A stretch of 17,782 nt of DNA, taken from NCBI GenBank assembly GCA_001800075.1, contig MGUR01000003.1, forward strand, positions 1 through 17,782. Direction: 5' to 3'. The DNA comes from Elusimicrobia bacterium RIFCSPLOWO2_01_FULL_59_12 (lineage in GTDB: Bacteria > Elusimicrobiota > Elusimicrobia > 2-01-FULL-59-12). Positions 1 through 6,756 of this stretch are shown one piece after another. Within the stretch, counting starts at the first letter, position 1, and the number at the start of each line of letters is the position of its first letter. The notes below the pieces were generated by a model. It saw nothing but the letters and a program-made list of their open reading frames with translations, did no database searches and was not told the origin of the DNA. The position numbers were made by a program, and so were the translations under genes.

Positions 1-1
1 G

Positions 2-436
2 ACGCTGGCTTTCGTTCAAGGATTGATCTTTATCTGCCTCTCCCCGCTGGTGGGCATTTCCCTCCGGCCTCTTCCGTTCATCTATTTGTTGGTCATCCTG
101 TTTCTGATCTCGTTTGGACTGACGGGTCTTGGATTTTTAATCGCCTGGCGTCTGGATTCGACCCAGGGATTCCACGCCATTATGAATCTCGTCCTGATCC
201 CCATGTGGCTGCTCTCGGGCGCGCTCTTCCCGATCGCCGGGGCGCCGGACTGGCTCCGGGCGATCATGCGCGTGAACCCGCTTTCCTATGGGGTCTCCGC
301 GCTCGGAGGCAGCTTTCTGGTCCACGGGCAGCGGCTTCAGACGGGCCTCGCGTCGCCGGCGGTCTGTCTCGGCGCGATCTTTGCTTTCGCCGTCCTCACG
401 TTCTCGTTATCCGTACTAAGCGCACGTAAATCGTAA
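2..436 (+). CDS. ABC-2 type transporter permease, C-terminal part (5' end outside window)
   Basis: The frame is open from the first bases of the window, so the N-terminus is missing and about 144 residues are visible. They contain three to four hydrophobic segments. Between them lies the stretch MWLLSGALFPIAG...NPLSYGVSALGG, which is the typical C-terminal signature of ABC-2 permeases of the DrrB/NodJ type. These permeases work as dimers with a cytoplasmic ATPase, which is presumably encoded just upstream, to export a lipid, drug or polysaccharide. The substrate cannot be read from the sequence. The next gene (DUF420) begins 14 bases after the stop. ABC-2 permease plus DUF420 is a combination found near cytochrome c oxidase genes, so a role around oxidase biogenesis is possible but inferred. 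Family assignment is secure; function is not. Confidence 0.85.
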   Translation, partial: TLAFVQGLIFICLSPLVGISLRPLPFIYLLVILFLISFGLTGLGFLIAWRLDSTQGFHAIMNLVLIPMWLLSGALFPIAGAPDWLRAIMRVNPLSYGVSALGGSFLVHGQRLQTGLASPAVCLGAIFAFAVLTFSLSVLSARKS

Positions 437-450
437 CCCTTACTCAAACC

Positions 451-861
451 GTGATCCCTTACGCTTCACTCCCTGCCTTGAACGCTTGCCTCAATGCCGC
501 CAGCGCCCTGCTGCTGGTTATCGGGTACGGCTTCATTCGCAAGCAGAAAATAACCGCTCATCGGATTTGCATGGGGTCAGCGTTCGCGGTCTCAGTGCTT
601 TTTATAATTTCCTACCTAACCTACCACGCCCATGTGGGATCGGTCCGTTTCCAGGGGCAGGGGCTTATCCGGACCGCCTATTTCTCGATTTTGATCTCCC
701 ACAGCCTCCTGGCCGCCTTGATCGTACCCTTGGTTTTGCGTACGCTGTATCTGGCTCTCCGGTCAAGGTTCATGGAACACCGCCGCTGGGCGCGCTGGAC
801 GTTTCCGCTCTGGCTGTATGTGTCGATTACCGGCGTTGCGATTTACGAGCTGCTGTACTAA
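451..861 (+). CDS. DUF420 family membrane protein (YozB/CtaM-like)
   Basis: A 136-residue integral membrane protein with four predicted TM segments (about residues 8-26, 38-57, 73-98 and 113-134). Family-type histidines are visible: AHR near residue 36, YHAHVGS near 58-64, ISH near 83 and the C-terminal block EHRRWARWTFPLWLYVS..GVAIYELLY. This matches DUF420. Known members sit in cytochrome c oxidase clusters, and in Firmicutes the related CtaM is needed for maturation of a haem-copper oxidase. GTG at 451 is the start that fits the family N-terminus; no strong ribosome-binding site is visible. The gene lies 14 bases after the ABC permease and 5 bases before a tiny CPxC membrane protein, so the three look co-transcribed. 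A role in oxidase assembly is inferred from family context, because no oxidase subunit lies within the window. Confidence 0.85.
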   Translation: MIPYASLPALNACLNAASALLLVIGYGFIRKQKITAHRICMGSAFAVSVLFIISYLTYHAHVGSVRFQGQGLIRTAYFSILISHSLLAALIVPLVLRTLYLALRSRFMEHRRWARWTFPLWLYVSITGVAIYELLY

Positions 862-866
862 CTCCC

Positions 867-1022
867 ATGTGCCCTATTTGCAAGGATGCCCTTTCCTCGG
901 TCGCCAACCTCGCCCAGGCCTTTTCCTGGAGCGTCCTCCTGATGCTGGGCGTCCCCATCCTGGTGGTGGCCGTCATCACGACAGTCATCATCCGGGCCCA
1001 CCGGCGAACCACGAAACAATAA
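867..1022 (+). CDS. Small CPxC single-TM protein (51 aa)
   Basis: ATG at 867 opens a 51-residue reading frame that starts 5 bases after the DUF420 stop. The protein begins MCPICKDAL, so Cys2 and Cys5 form a CPxC pair at the very N-terminus. A single strongly hydrophobic segment follows (about residues 20-43, VLLMLGVPILVVAVITTVII), then a basic tail RAHRRTTKQ. Positive charge after the TM suggests the tail is cytoplasmic and the CPxC end faces the periplasm. Cys pairs of this type bind metal or take part in thiol chemistry, but with only one pair the ligand set is incomplete unless the protein dimerises. I recall similar tiny CPxC membrane proteins in oxidase-associated clusters of other phyla, but cannot verify this here. 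The upstream part of the same open frame (486-866) only overlaps DUF420 out of frame and is not coding. Confidence 0.65.
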   Translation: MCPICKDALSSVANLAQAFSWSVLLMLGVPILVVAVITTVIIRAHRRTTKQ

Positions 1023-1028
1023 CTCCAT

Positions 1029-1122
1029 CGTCATTCCCGCGGAAACGGGCCCCGCCGCACGGCCTGGCGGGAATCCAGACATAAATAAAGATGGATCCCC
1101 GATTACGACCTCGGGGATGACG
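1029..1122 (-). repeat. Dispersed double-hairpin repeat, copy 1 (reverse orientation)
   Basis: Read on the - strand the element begins GTCATCCCCG...CGGGGATCCA and ends CTGGATTCCCGC...GCGGGAATGACG. That gives two hairpins with terminal inverted repeats GTCATYCCCG. The same layout is seen at 2476-2549 and 14393-14519 in the opposite orientation. The loops differ in length and sequence between copies, while the stems are kept. This copy lies between the convergent ends of the CPxC gene and the FliG-C-like gene, where it could end transcription from both sides. Confidence 0.8.
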
Positions 1123-1131
1123 GCTTGGTCG

Positions 1132-1428
1132 TTAGACGCTAACGGGGTTGCGGAGAGTGCGTTCGTTATGAAGGGTATGGAGGAACTCGTTTTCAGCTTC
1201 GCGGATCTGGTGCAGGGAAGGGAGGCGGGCGGCGCACATTTCCTCTTTCAGCATCTCGAGCGCGCAGGGGCTCATGGACCGCGACATCACATCGAGCAGG
1301 GTCCGTCCGATGGCGCGCGGGTACGATGCGATCAGCCGCGAGACGATCCGGATCGAAACCTTCGGGAGCACCTTTCGGAGCTCATCCTCGGGAAGCGCCA
1401 TGATGTCGAACATGCATGCTTCTTGCAC
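1132..1428 (-). CDS. Stand-alone FliG C-terminal-domain-like protein (98 aa)
   Basis: The only convincing - strand gene in the window. The start is GTG at 1428: a good AAGGAGG lies 9 bases upstream on that strand, giving 98 residues (MQEACMFDIMALPEDELRKV...). The pattern FDIMALPEDELRKVLPKV, then a helix ending LLDVMSRSMSPCALEMLKEEM, then LPSLHQIREAENEF aligns well with the FliG C-terminal domain (FENLVELDDRSIQRLL..., NMSQRAADILRDDL, GPVRLSQVENEQ in E. coli). In flagella this domain meets the MotA stator. Here it stands alone, without the FliG N and middle domains and without any flagellar neighbour. It may be a switch or scaffold domain reused for another process, or a relic. Homology is judged by eye; function is unknown. 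It is divergent from the HAD gene and ends just before repeat copy 1. Confidence 0.6.
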   Translation of the reverse strand: MQEACMFDIMALPEDELRKVLPKVSIRIVSRLIASYPRAIGRTLLDVMSRSMSPCALEMLKEEMCAARLPSLHQIREAENEFLHTLHNERTLRNPVSV

Positions 1429-1586
1429 GTGATTGCCCCTCCTTGCCACTAGGATGACACCCCTTGACCGCTCCGTCAACTTTTAAATCAAAAACCGACC
1501 TTATTTTTACAATTTTTTTAGCGGTTTGTGACGGAAGTTGTGTACATTGTGAGTATTCGAGAAAGCAATTCACCTCTATTTTGAGA

Positions 1587-1598
1587 TATAATTCCAAT
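1587..1598 (+). promoter_or_regulatory. Possible -10 element placing the start point at the HAD start codon
   Basis: A perfect TATAAT lies at 1587-1592 in an AT-rich stretch. The usual 7-base step from the last T of the -10 puts +1 at 1599, the A of the HAD ATG, which predicts a leaderless mRNA. No convincing -35 hexamer is visible at 16-18 bases upstream, and no ribosome-binding site precedes the ATG. The geometry fits, but one hexamer alone is weak evidence. Confidence 0.35.
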
Positions 1599-2330
1599 AT
1601 GGTCAAAATGCTTCTGCTTTTCGATCTGGATTGCACGGTGATCTACACGGGCGGGGCCGGCCTTCGGGCTCTGGACCATGCTTTCATGACCCATTATCAG
1701 ATACCGGAGGCCATGAAAAATATCACACCGGACGGCAAAACCGACCCGGCGATCGTCCGGGAAATGATCCGCGTTCACCTCGGCCGCGACCCCCGCACCG
1801 GGGAGATCGAGGCCGTGTGCCAAAGCTACGTCCATCGTCTTCCTGAAGAAGTCGCCCGGGCCGAGGGGTACCGGATCATGCCCGGTATCCCGGAACTCAT
1901 GGAAGAGCTCTCCAAGCGTGCGGACGTGCTGGTAGGAATGGGGACCGGCAATCTTGAGACGGGAGCGCGCGCGAAGCTGGCCCGGACTCGCCTGATGACC
2001 TATTTCAAATTTGGCGGCTACGCGTCGGATTCGGAGGAGCGCGCGGAGGTCTTAAGGGCCGGCGTGAGACGGGGGGAAGCGTTGGCCGGCCGGCCCGTCC
2101 CGGCGCATCGGGTACTTATCATCGGGGACCACCCCCGCGACATCGACGCCGGTAAGGCCATCGGCGCACGGACTTTGGCGGTGGCGACCGGCCGCATGAC
2201 GATGCAAGAGCTGGCCCGGCACCGGCCGGATTTCAGCTTTCCCGATTTGTCCGACACCCGAACAATCCTAGAGGCCCTGTTTTCCGATGCACCTTGGTCG
2301 TCTACGGGGGACGGTGGGGAGTCCGCTTGA
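1599..2330 (+). CDS. HAD superfamily hydrolase (phosphoglycolate phosphatase-like)
   Basis: A 243-residue protein of the haloacid dehalogenase fold. Motif I is FDLDCT (nucleophile Asp9, acid/base Asp11). Motif II lies in VLVGMGTGN, a basic residue for motif III is available around ARAKLARTR, and motif IV is IIGDHPRDIDAG. The helical cap lies between motif I and about residue 95. The layout resembles Gph-type phosphatases that cleave small phosphate esters such as 2-phosphoglycolate or sugar phosphates. The residue after the second Asp is Cys (DLDCT) where most members have Gly (DxDGT). The start at ATG 1599 was chosen because MVKMLLLFDLD gives the usual short N-terminus; the open frame runs further upstream but through the AT-rich divergent promoter region. 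The enzyme class is clear and the substrate unknown. Confidence 0.85.
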   Translation: MVKMLLLFDLDCTVIYTGGAGLRALDHAFMTHYQIPEAMKNITPDGKTDPAIVREMIRVHLGRDPRTGEIEAVCQSYVHRLPEEVARAEGYRIMPGIPELMEELSKRADVLVGMGTGNLETGARAKLARTRLMTYFKFGGYASDSEERAEVLRAGVRRGEALAGRPVPAHRVLIIGDHPRDIDAGKAIGARTLAVATGRMTMQELARHRPDFSFPDLSDTRTILEALFSDAPWSSTGDGGESA

Positions 2331-2335
2331 GAGAA

Positions 2336-2360
2336 CCGGGGTGCAACGATCCCCGGACCT
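2336..2360 (+). terminator. Possible terminator after the HAD gene
   Basis: CCGGGG (2336-2341) and CCCCGG (2351-2356) form a perfect six-pair GC stem with a 9-base loop, beginning 6 bases after the HAD stop. It is followed only by ACCTTTCCC, a poor U-tract, so intrinsic termination would be inefficient. The position between one gene's stop and the next promoter favours the call. Confidence 0.35.
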
Positions 2361-2431
2361 TTCCCGATCCGCACCCATGGGGGGAAACCTTTCTGCTTCT
2401 GCCCGCGGATGGGCGGATTTGCGGTTCCAAC

Positions 2432-2461
2432 TTGACAAAATTTAGTCCGTTGAGTTATATA
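2432..2461 (+). promoter_or_regulatory. Strong sigma70-type promoter of the GldA-like operon
   Basis: A perfect -35 TTGACA (2432-2437) is followed after 17 bases by TTATAT (2455-2460), or after 18 bases by TATATA. This is the best housekeeping-type promoter in the window. Transcription would start near 2467, about 95 bases before the ABC ATPase ATG, so repeat copy 2 would lie in the 5' untranslated leader. Confidence 0.65.
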
Positions 2462-2475
2462 AAACCGTTTCCGCC

Positions 2476-2549
2476 GTCATCCCCGCGAAGGCGGGGATCC
2501 AGGTTCTTGTCGTGACTGGATTCCCGCCAACGACATGCGGGAATGACGA
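2476..2549 (+). repeat. Dispersed double-hairpin repeat, copy 2
   Basis: Two perfect or near-perfect hairpins: GTCATCCCCGCgaagGCGGGGATCC, then a short spacer, then ATTCCCGC...GCGGGAATGACG. It is the shortest and cleanest of the three copies. It lies between the TTGACA promoter and the ABC ATPase start, so it would be transcribed as part of the operon leader. Confidence 0.85.
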
Positions 2550-2560
2550 ACTGGGTATCT

Positions 2561-3499
2561 ATGATTGAACTTTCTCAACTCACCAAGCGATACGGCTCAA
2601 CGATGGCGGTGGATCATGTCAGCCTCACCGTCCAGCCGGGCGAAATCGTGGGCCTGCTTGGCCCCAACGGCGCGGGCAAAACGACCCTGCTCAAGATGCT
2701 CACCGGCTATCTGCCGCCCACCGAAGGCACCGCGCGCGTTGCGAACCTCGAAATCCTGGACAACTCCCTGGAGGTGCGGCGCCGCATCGGTTACCTTCCG
2801 GAAACCAACCCGCTGTACGAAGACCTGGCGGTCTATGAATCCCTGGAATGGACCGCCCGCCTGCGCGGCATGAACCCGGCGTCGCACCCGCCCGCCATCC
2901 GCCACGTCATCGAGGTCTGCGGGTTGGCCGGCGTGGTGGGCAAGGACGTGGCCCACCTCTCCAAAGGATACCGCCAGCGCCTCGGATTGGCGCAGGCCAT
3001 TCTGCACGATCCTGAGATTCTGATCCTCGATGAACCGACCTCGGGGCTGGATCCCAACCAACAGCAGGAGGTGCGCCAGCTGATCCAGACGTTGAAGCAG
3101 AAAAAGACCGTTTTGCTGTCCACGCATATTCTCCCGGAGGCGCAGTCCTCCTGCGACCGGGTGCTGATCATCCATCACGGGAAAATCGTGGCCGATGGGA
3201 CGCCTCAGGCGCTCGGCCAGCAGGCCGCCCGCGGCAGCCGTTTGCTCGTGGAACTTAAAGCGCCCGCCCCGGCGGCCGGGCAGGCCCTGGCGCAGTTGAG
3301 CGGGGTGGATCGCGTCGCGGTGCAGAAGGCGTATGATTCGTGCGTGGTCTTCATCCTCGAATCCGCCGGCGGGGCGGACGTGCGCGAGGCGGTGTTTGAG
3401 CTGGCCGTCCAGCGGCGCTGGCCCATTCTGGGGATGACGCAGGAGACGATCTCCCTGGAAGAAGTGTTCCGCCAGCTTACGATGGGGATGCCGTCATGA
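2561..3499 (+). CDS. ABC transporter ATP-binding protein, GldA/NatA-like
   Basis: A 312-residue ABC ATPase. Walker A is GPNGAGKTT at 34-42, the signature motif LSKGY lies at about 133-137, Walker B plus D-loop ILILDEPTSGLDP at 153-164, and the switch His is in LLSTH at 189. About 100 further C-terminal residues follow, as in ATPases that drive ABC-2 permeases (GldA, CcmA-like). ATG 2561 was chosen because MIELSQLTKRYG is the family N-terminus; an in-frame ATG at 2543 lies inside the end of the repeat and is less likely. It overlaps the permease gene by 4 bases (ATGA), so the two are translationally coupled. The following GldF- and GldG-like genes and the DUF4340 gene make this a GldAFG-type system. 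In Bacteroidetes this system is linked to gliding, but it is widespread in non-gliding bacteria, where its substrate is unknown. Confidence 0.92.
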   Translation: MIELSQLTKRYGSTMAVDHVSLTVQPGEIVGLLGPNGAGKTTLLKMLTGYLPPTEGTARVANLEILDNSLEVRRRIGYLPETNPLYEDLAVYESLEWTARLRGMNPASHPPAIRHVIEVCGLAGVVGKDVAHLSKGYRQRLGLAQAILHDPEILILDEPTSGLDPNQQQEVRQLIQTLKQKKTVLLSTHILPEAQSSCDRVLIIHHGKIVADGTPQALGQQAARGSRLLVELKAPAPAAGQALAQLSGVDRVAVQKAYDSCVVFILESAGGADVREAVFELAVQRRWPILGMTQETISLEEVFRQLTMGMPS

Positions 3500-4218
3500 G
3501 TTTTCGCCAAAAACCTATATTCGTGCTCGCGCACAAAGAACTTTTCACGCTGTTCAATTCACCCGCCACCTACATCGTTTGCGTGCTGTTCCTGGTCACC
3601 AGCGGCTGGCTCTTCGTCGTCCCGCTCTTTCAATTCAACCAAAGCAGCCTGGACACTTTTTTAAGGCCGCTCCCGCTCCTGTTTCTCTTTCTGGTACCCG
3701 CATTGACCATGCGTTCTTTCGCGGAGGAATTCAAGGCCGGGACTTTTGAATATCTGGCGACCCTGCCGATCAAGGACTACGAAATCGTTCTGGGAAAATA
3801 CTTCGGCGCGCTGGGATGGCTGGCCGTCCTGCTGGCCTTCACCCTCGCTTATCCGCTGGCGCTCCTGGGCGTCGGGCGGCCGGACATCGGCCAGGTGACC
3901 GGCGCGTACCTCGCCATTTTCGGCCTCGGCGCGTTCTTCACGGCGATCGGTGTTTGGGCCTCGGCGCTCACGCGCAACCAGGTCGTGGCCTTCATCGTGA
4001 GTTTCTTCGTCTGCTTCACGCTCTATCTGATCGATCACATCGCCGGCTTCGTGCCCTCCGGGATGGCCCCGTGGGTGCGGGCGCTGGGCATCACCGCGCA
4101 CTTTGAAGCCCTGGCCCGCGGGGTGATCGATTCGCGCGACCTTTTGTACTGGGCCAGCGGGAGCGCGTTTTTCCTGGCGGCGTGCCTGGCCGTTCTGAAT
4201 TCAAGGCGGTGGCGCTGA
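3496..4218 (+). CDS. ABC-2 type permease, GldF-like
   Basis: A 240-residue polytopic membrane protein with about six TM segments. It begins with a cytoplasmic stretch FRQKPIFVLAHKELFTLFNSP, which resembles the membrane-entry helix of ABC-2 permeases. The motif FLVPALTMRSFAEEFKAGTFEYLATLPIKDYEIVLGKY is characteristic: ABC-2 permeases of the GldF/NosY/CcmB-like group carry a similar ..R.(L)AEE...GT.E.LLT.P.. stretch between TM2 and TM3. It overlaps the ATPase gene by 4 bases and the GldG-like gene by 1 base (TGATG), so the three products are likely made in step and form one complex in the inner membrane. Confidence 0.9.
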   Translation: MSFRQKPIFVLAHKELFTLFNSPATYIVCVLFLVTSGWLFVVPLFQFNQSSLDTFLRPLPLLFLFLVPALTMRSFAEEFKAGTFEYLATLPIKDYEIVLGKYFGALGWLAVLLAFTLAYPLALLGVGRPDIGQVTGAYLAIFGLGAFFTAIGVWASALTRNQVVAFIVSFFVCFTLYLIDHIAGFVPSGMAPWVRALGITAHFEALARGVIDSRDLLYWASGSAFFLAACLAVLNSRRWR

Positions 4219-5837
4219 TGGCCCAGGGACCGGAACGACGCCGGCAGTTCGCCATCGCCAGCGCCGCGGGCGTGGGGCTGGCGGGCCTGATCTTGCTGCT
4301 GGTGAACGTCCTCTCGAATTGGCTCTATCTCCGGTGGGACATCACGGCGTCCCGGGCCTACTCCCTGTCCACATCCAGCAAGAAACTGGCGCGCTCCCTG
4401 GAGGATCCGGTCCTGATCAAAGTCTATTTCAGCCAGAGCCTTCCGGCCCCCTATACGGCTTACGCTCGCTACGTCAAAGATATCCTGGACGAATACCGAA
4501 CCGCTTCGCGCGGGCGCGTCCGCTTTGAGTTTGTTCGGACCCAGCCCGCGCAGGAGTTTGATCAACGCGCCATGGAAGCCGGCATGGCCCCGCTGCAGTT
4601 CCAGGAAATGGGGTCCGATCAACTTCAGATACGGCGGGGCTTCATGGGGCTGGTCCTTTTCTACCGGGACCGCTCGGAAGCGCTGCCCGTGATCAAAAGC
4701 TTCGACCAGCTGGAGTACGATCTCACCAGCCGGATCGCGCGGATGACGCGTAAGGACAAAAAAAAGATCGCCGTGACGATCGGCCACGGTGAGACGGCCT
4801 GGAAAGAGTCTAAAATCAAACTGGCCCAGGACCTGCCGGCCTTTTACGACATCGACACGCCCGTCGCGCTTCCGCTCGCCGGCGCCGCCCCCATCCAAGC
4901 CGACGCCTTGATGGTCGCAGGGCCCCAACAAAAATTCGATGACAAATCCCTCTGGGCCATCGACCAGGCGATCATGCGCGGCATTCCCGCGGCGTTTCTG
5001 GTGGACACCCAGCGGTTCCTGGCGTCCCAATTCATGGTGATGCCCCAATCAACCGGCCTGGAAGACCTGCTTAAAACCTACGGGGTCAAGCTCACCAGCC
5101 GGCTGGTTTACGACGCGCAATGCGAAACCGTCGGCATGACCCAAAATCTGGGAGGCTTCGCGTTCACCACCAGCATCCGCTTCCCGTTTGTGCCTCAGGT
5201 GACGAACTTTGAAAAGGACCATCCCATCCTCCGGGGGATTCAATCGGTCGGGATGCCCTTCGTCACTCAGCTTGAGGCCGGTCCGCCGCCGGAAGGCGTG
5301 CGCTTCACCCCGCTCTTGTTGTCGTCCGACCGCAGCTGGCTGGCCCCGGCCAACACCTACTCCGTCGCGCCGAACGCCATTCCTCAGCCGAAACCGAATG
5401 AGGCCCATGGGCCCTATGTTCTCGGCGGCGTCCTGGAGGGCACATTTCCAAGTTACTTTGCCGGCAAGGACGCTCCCGTTAAAGGGGAGACCGTCATCCC
5501 GAAAAGCCCCAAGACGTCGATCTTTATCCTCGGCACCTCGCGCCTCCTGGACCCGAATCTTCCGGAATTCCCCGGCGTGGGCGCCCTTCTCACCAACGCG
5601 TTGGCGTATCTTTCGAAGGACGATATCCTGATCGGCATTCAATCCAAGGGGGATATCCTACGGCCCTTAAAACCGGTGCGTCCGGCCGTCCGTGAATCTG
5701 TCAAATACGGCTGCATCCTGGCGGTTCCGCTCCTGCCCGTTCTCTGGGGTCTGCTGCGCTGGCGCCGTCGGCGCGCATGGCGAAGCGCCCTGGCGGCCGG
5801 GTTCGCCCTGCCCGCCGCGGCAGGCGTCCCCCAGTAA
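4218..5837 (+). CDS. GldG-like ABC-transporter auxiliary protein
   Basis: A 539-residue protein with a TM near the N-terminus (about residues 12-38), a large extracytoplasmic region and a second TM near the C-terminus (YGCILAVPLLPVLWGLL) followed by a basic tail. The motifs LSTSSKKLARSLEDPVLIKVYFS and KKIAVTIGHGETAW, and the late stretch FILGTSRLLDPNLPEFPGVGALLTNALAYLS, are typical of GldG and the ABC_transp_aux family. ATG 4218 overlaps the permease TGA by one base and removes an implausible N-terminal extension inside the permease gene. The role is thought to be a periplasmic partner of the ABC-2 exporter; no enzymatic activity is known. The C-terminal tail (WRRRRAWRSALAAGFALPAAAGVPQ) is rich in Arg and Ala and may be poorly conserved. 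Confidence 0.9.
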   Translation: MAQGPERRRQFAIASAAGVGLAGLILLLVNVLSNWLYLRWDITASRAYSLSTSSKKLARSLEDPVLIKVYFSQSLPAPYTAYARYVKDILDEYRTASRGRVRFEFVRTQPAQEFDQRAMEAGMAPLQFQEMGSDQLQIRRGFMGLVLFYRDRSEALPVIKSFDQLEYDLTSRIARMTRKDKKKIAVTIGHGETAWKESKIKLAQDLPAFYDIDTPVALPLAGAAPIQADALMVAGPQQKFDDKSLWAIDQAIMRGIPAAFLVDTQRFLASQFMVMPQSTGLEDLLKTYGVKLTSRLVYDAQCETVGMTQNLGGFAFTTSIRFPFVPQVTNFEKDHPILRGIQSVGMPFVTQLEAGPPPEGVRFTPLLLSSDRSWLAPANTYSVAPNAIPQPKPNEAHGPYVLGGVLEGTFPSYFAGKDAPVKGETVIPKSPKTSIFILGTSRLLDPNLPEFPGVGALLTNALAYLSKDDILIGIQSKGDILRPLKPVRPAVRESVKYGCILAVPLLPVLWGLLRWRRRRAWRSALAAGFALPAAAGVPQ

Positions 5838-5841
5838 CCCC

Positions 5842-6753
5842 ATGGCGCCTTCCAAGCTCATTAAGACGCTGGCTTTCATCGCCGGTGTTTTGGCTTTTTC
5901 GATTCTGGCGCTCGCCCTGCTTCGCCGGCCCAGCCGTCCGGACGCGCCGTTCGCCGGTTCGATCAACACCGCGGAAAAAATCACGCTGCAGGTCGGCGCC
6001 TCTTCGGTGGAGTTGATACGGGACAGCGCGACGTGGACGGTGACCGCCGGCGCCGGCGCGGGGCCCTACCGGGCCGATGCGGGAAAGGTCAAAACGCTGA
6101 TCGGAAACTTGAAAAACCTCCGGGTGGAGGACGTCATCTCCGAGCGGGGCCATGCGGCGGCGGAATTTGAAATCAACCCGGAAAGCGCCACCACGGTCAC
6201 CCTGTACAGGGACAACAAGCCGCAAGCGGCCGGGGTGTTCGGCAAACAGGCGCCGGATTTTAACCATCTCTACTTCAAATTTCCCGGCCAGCCCGTCATC
6301 TACCTGGCGCGCGGGGCCATTCGCGGCGAGCTGGGCGAAGCCGACCTCACCTCCTGGCGGGACCGCGCCCTGCTGAATCTTATCGAAGACCAGGTTTTGA
6401 CGATCTACATCGAAGGACCCGGATTCAAGACGGCGCTCGCGCGTTCCTCCGACACCTGGAGCCTGAACGGCAACGTCGTGGACGCCGCGCCTGTGTGGGG
6501 CCTGCTCGGTCAGCTGGCGCACCTCCGGGCGGAGGCGTTTGCCGATTCAACACAGCCGCCCGAAAAGCTGACGCACGCGTCCTGCATCGTCCAATTGCGA
6601 AACGGCACCACCCGCCAGCTGCGCCTCGGGCGTCCCGATCCTGCGACGAAACGCTACCCCGCCGCCGTGGACAAGGACCCCGGCATCGCGTGGATCTCCG
6701 AAGCCGCCGCCAAATCCATCCTGCAGAAACCCTCCGACTTTAAGTCGAAGTAA
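5842..6753 (+). CDS. DUF4340 domain-containing membrane-anchored protein
   Basis: A 303-residue protein with one N-terminal TM (LIKTLAFIAGVLAFSILALALL), followed by an extracytoplasmic region built of short beta-rich units. Examples are VELIRDSATWTVTAG...ADAGKVKTLIGNLKNLRVEDVISE and, later, ..RSSDTWSLNGNVVDAAPVWGLLGQLAHLRAEAF... This twice-repeated pattern (strand-W-strand, then a helix with a 'L..L..LRAE' end) is the hallmark of DUF4340, which commonly lies right after gldG-like genes. ATG 5842 lies 4 bases after the GldG stop; an upstream extension would overlap GldG out of frame. It probably works with the ABC-2/GldG complex at the outer face of the inner membrane. Its molecular function is unknown. 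Confidence 0.87.
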   Translation: MAPSKLIKTLAFIAGVLAFSILALALLRRPSRPDAPFAGSINTAEKITLQVGASSVELIRDSATWTVTAGAGAGPYRADAGKVKTLIGNLKNLRVEDVISERGHAAAEFEINPESATTVTLYRDNKPQAAGVFGKQAPDFNHLYFKFPGQPVIYLARGAIRGELGEADLTSWRDRALLNLIEDQVLTIYIEGPGFKTALARSSDTWSLNGNVVDAAPVWGLLGQLAHLRAEAFADSTQPPEKLTHASCIVQLRNGTTRQLRLGRPDPATKRYPAAVDKDPGIAWISEAAAKSILQKPSDFKSK

Positions 6754-6756
6754 CCC

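Noticed and set aside
486..866. Upstream part of the open frame that ends at 1022
   Set aside because: It lies wholly inside DUF420 in another frame. Only the part from ATG 867 shows protein-like features (CPxC and a TM).
1464..1598. Longer N-terminus for the HAD protein
   Set aside because: It would add 45 residues before the normal HAD N-terminus and run through the AT-rich region that holds the TATAAT element and the divergent promoter region.
4035..5048. A 337-residue open frame on the - strand, opposite the permease and GldG-like genes
   Set aside because: It crosses the boundary of two clear + strand genes and has a shadow-type composition with no signature motif.
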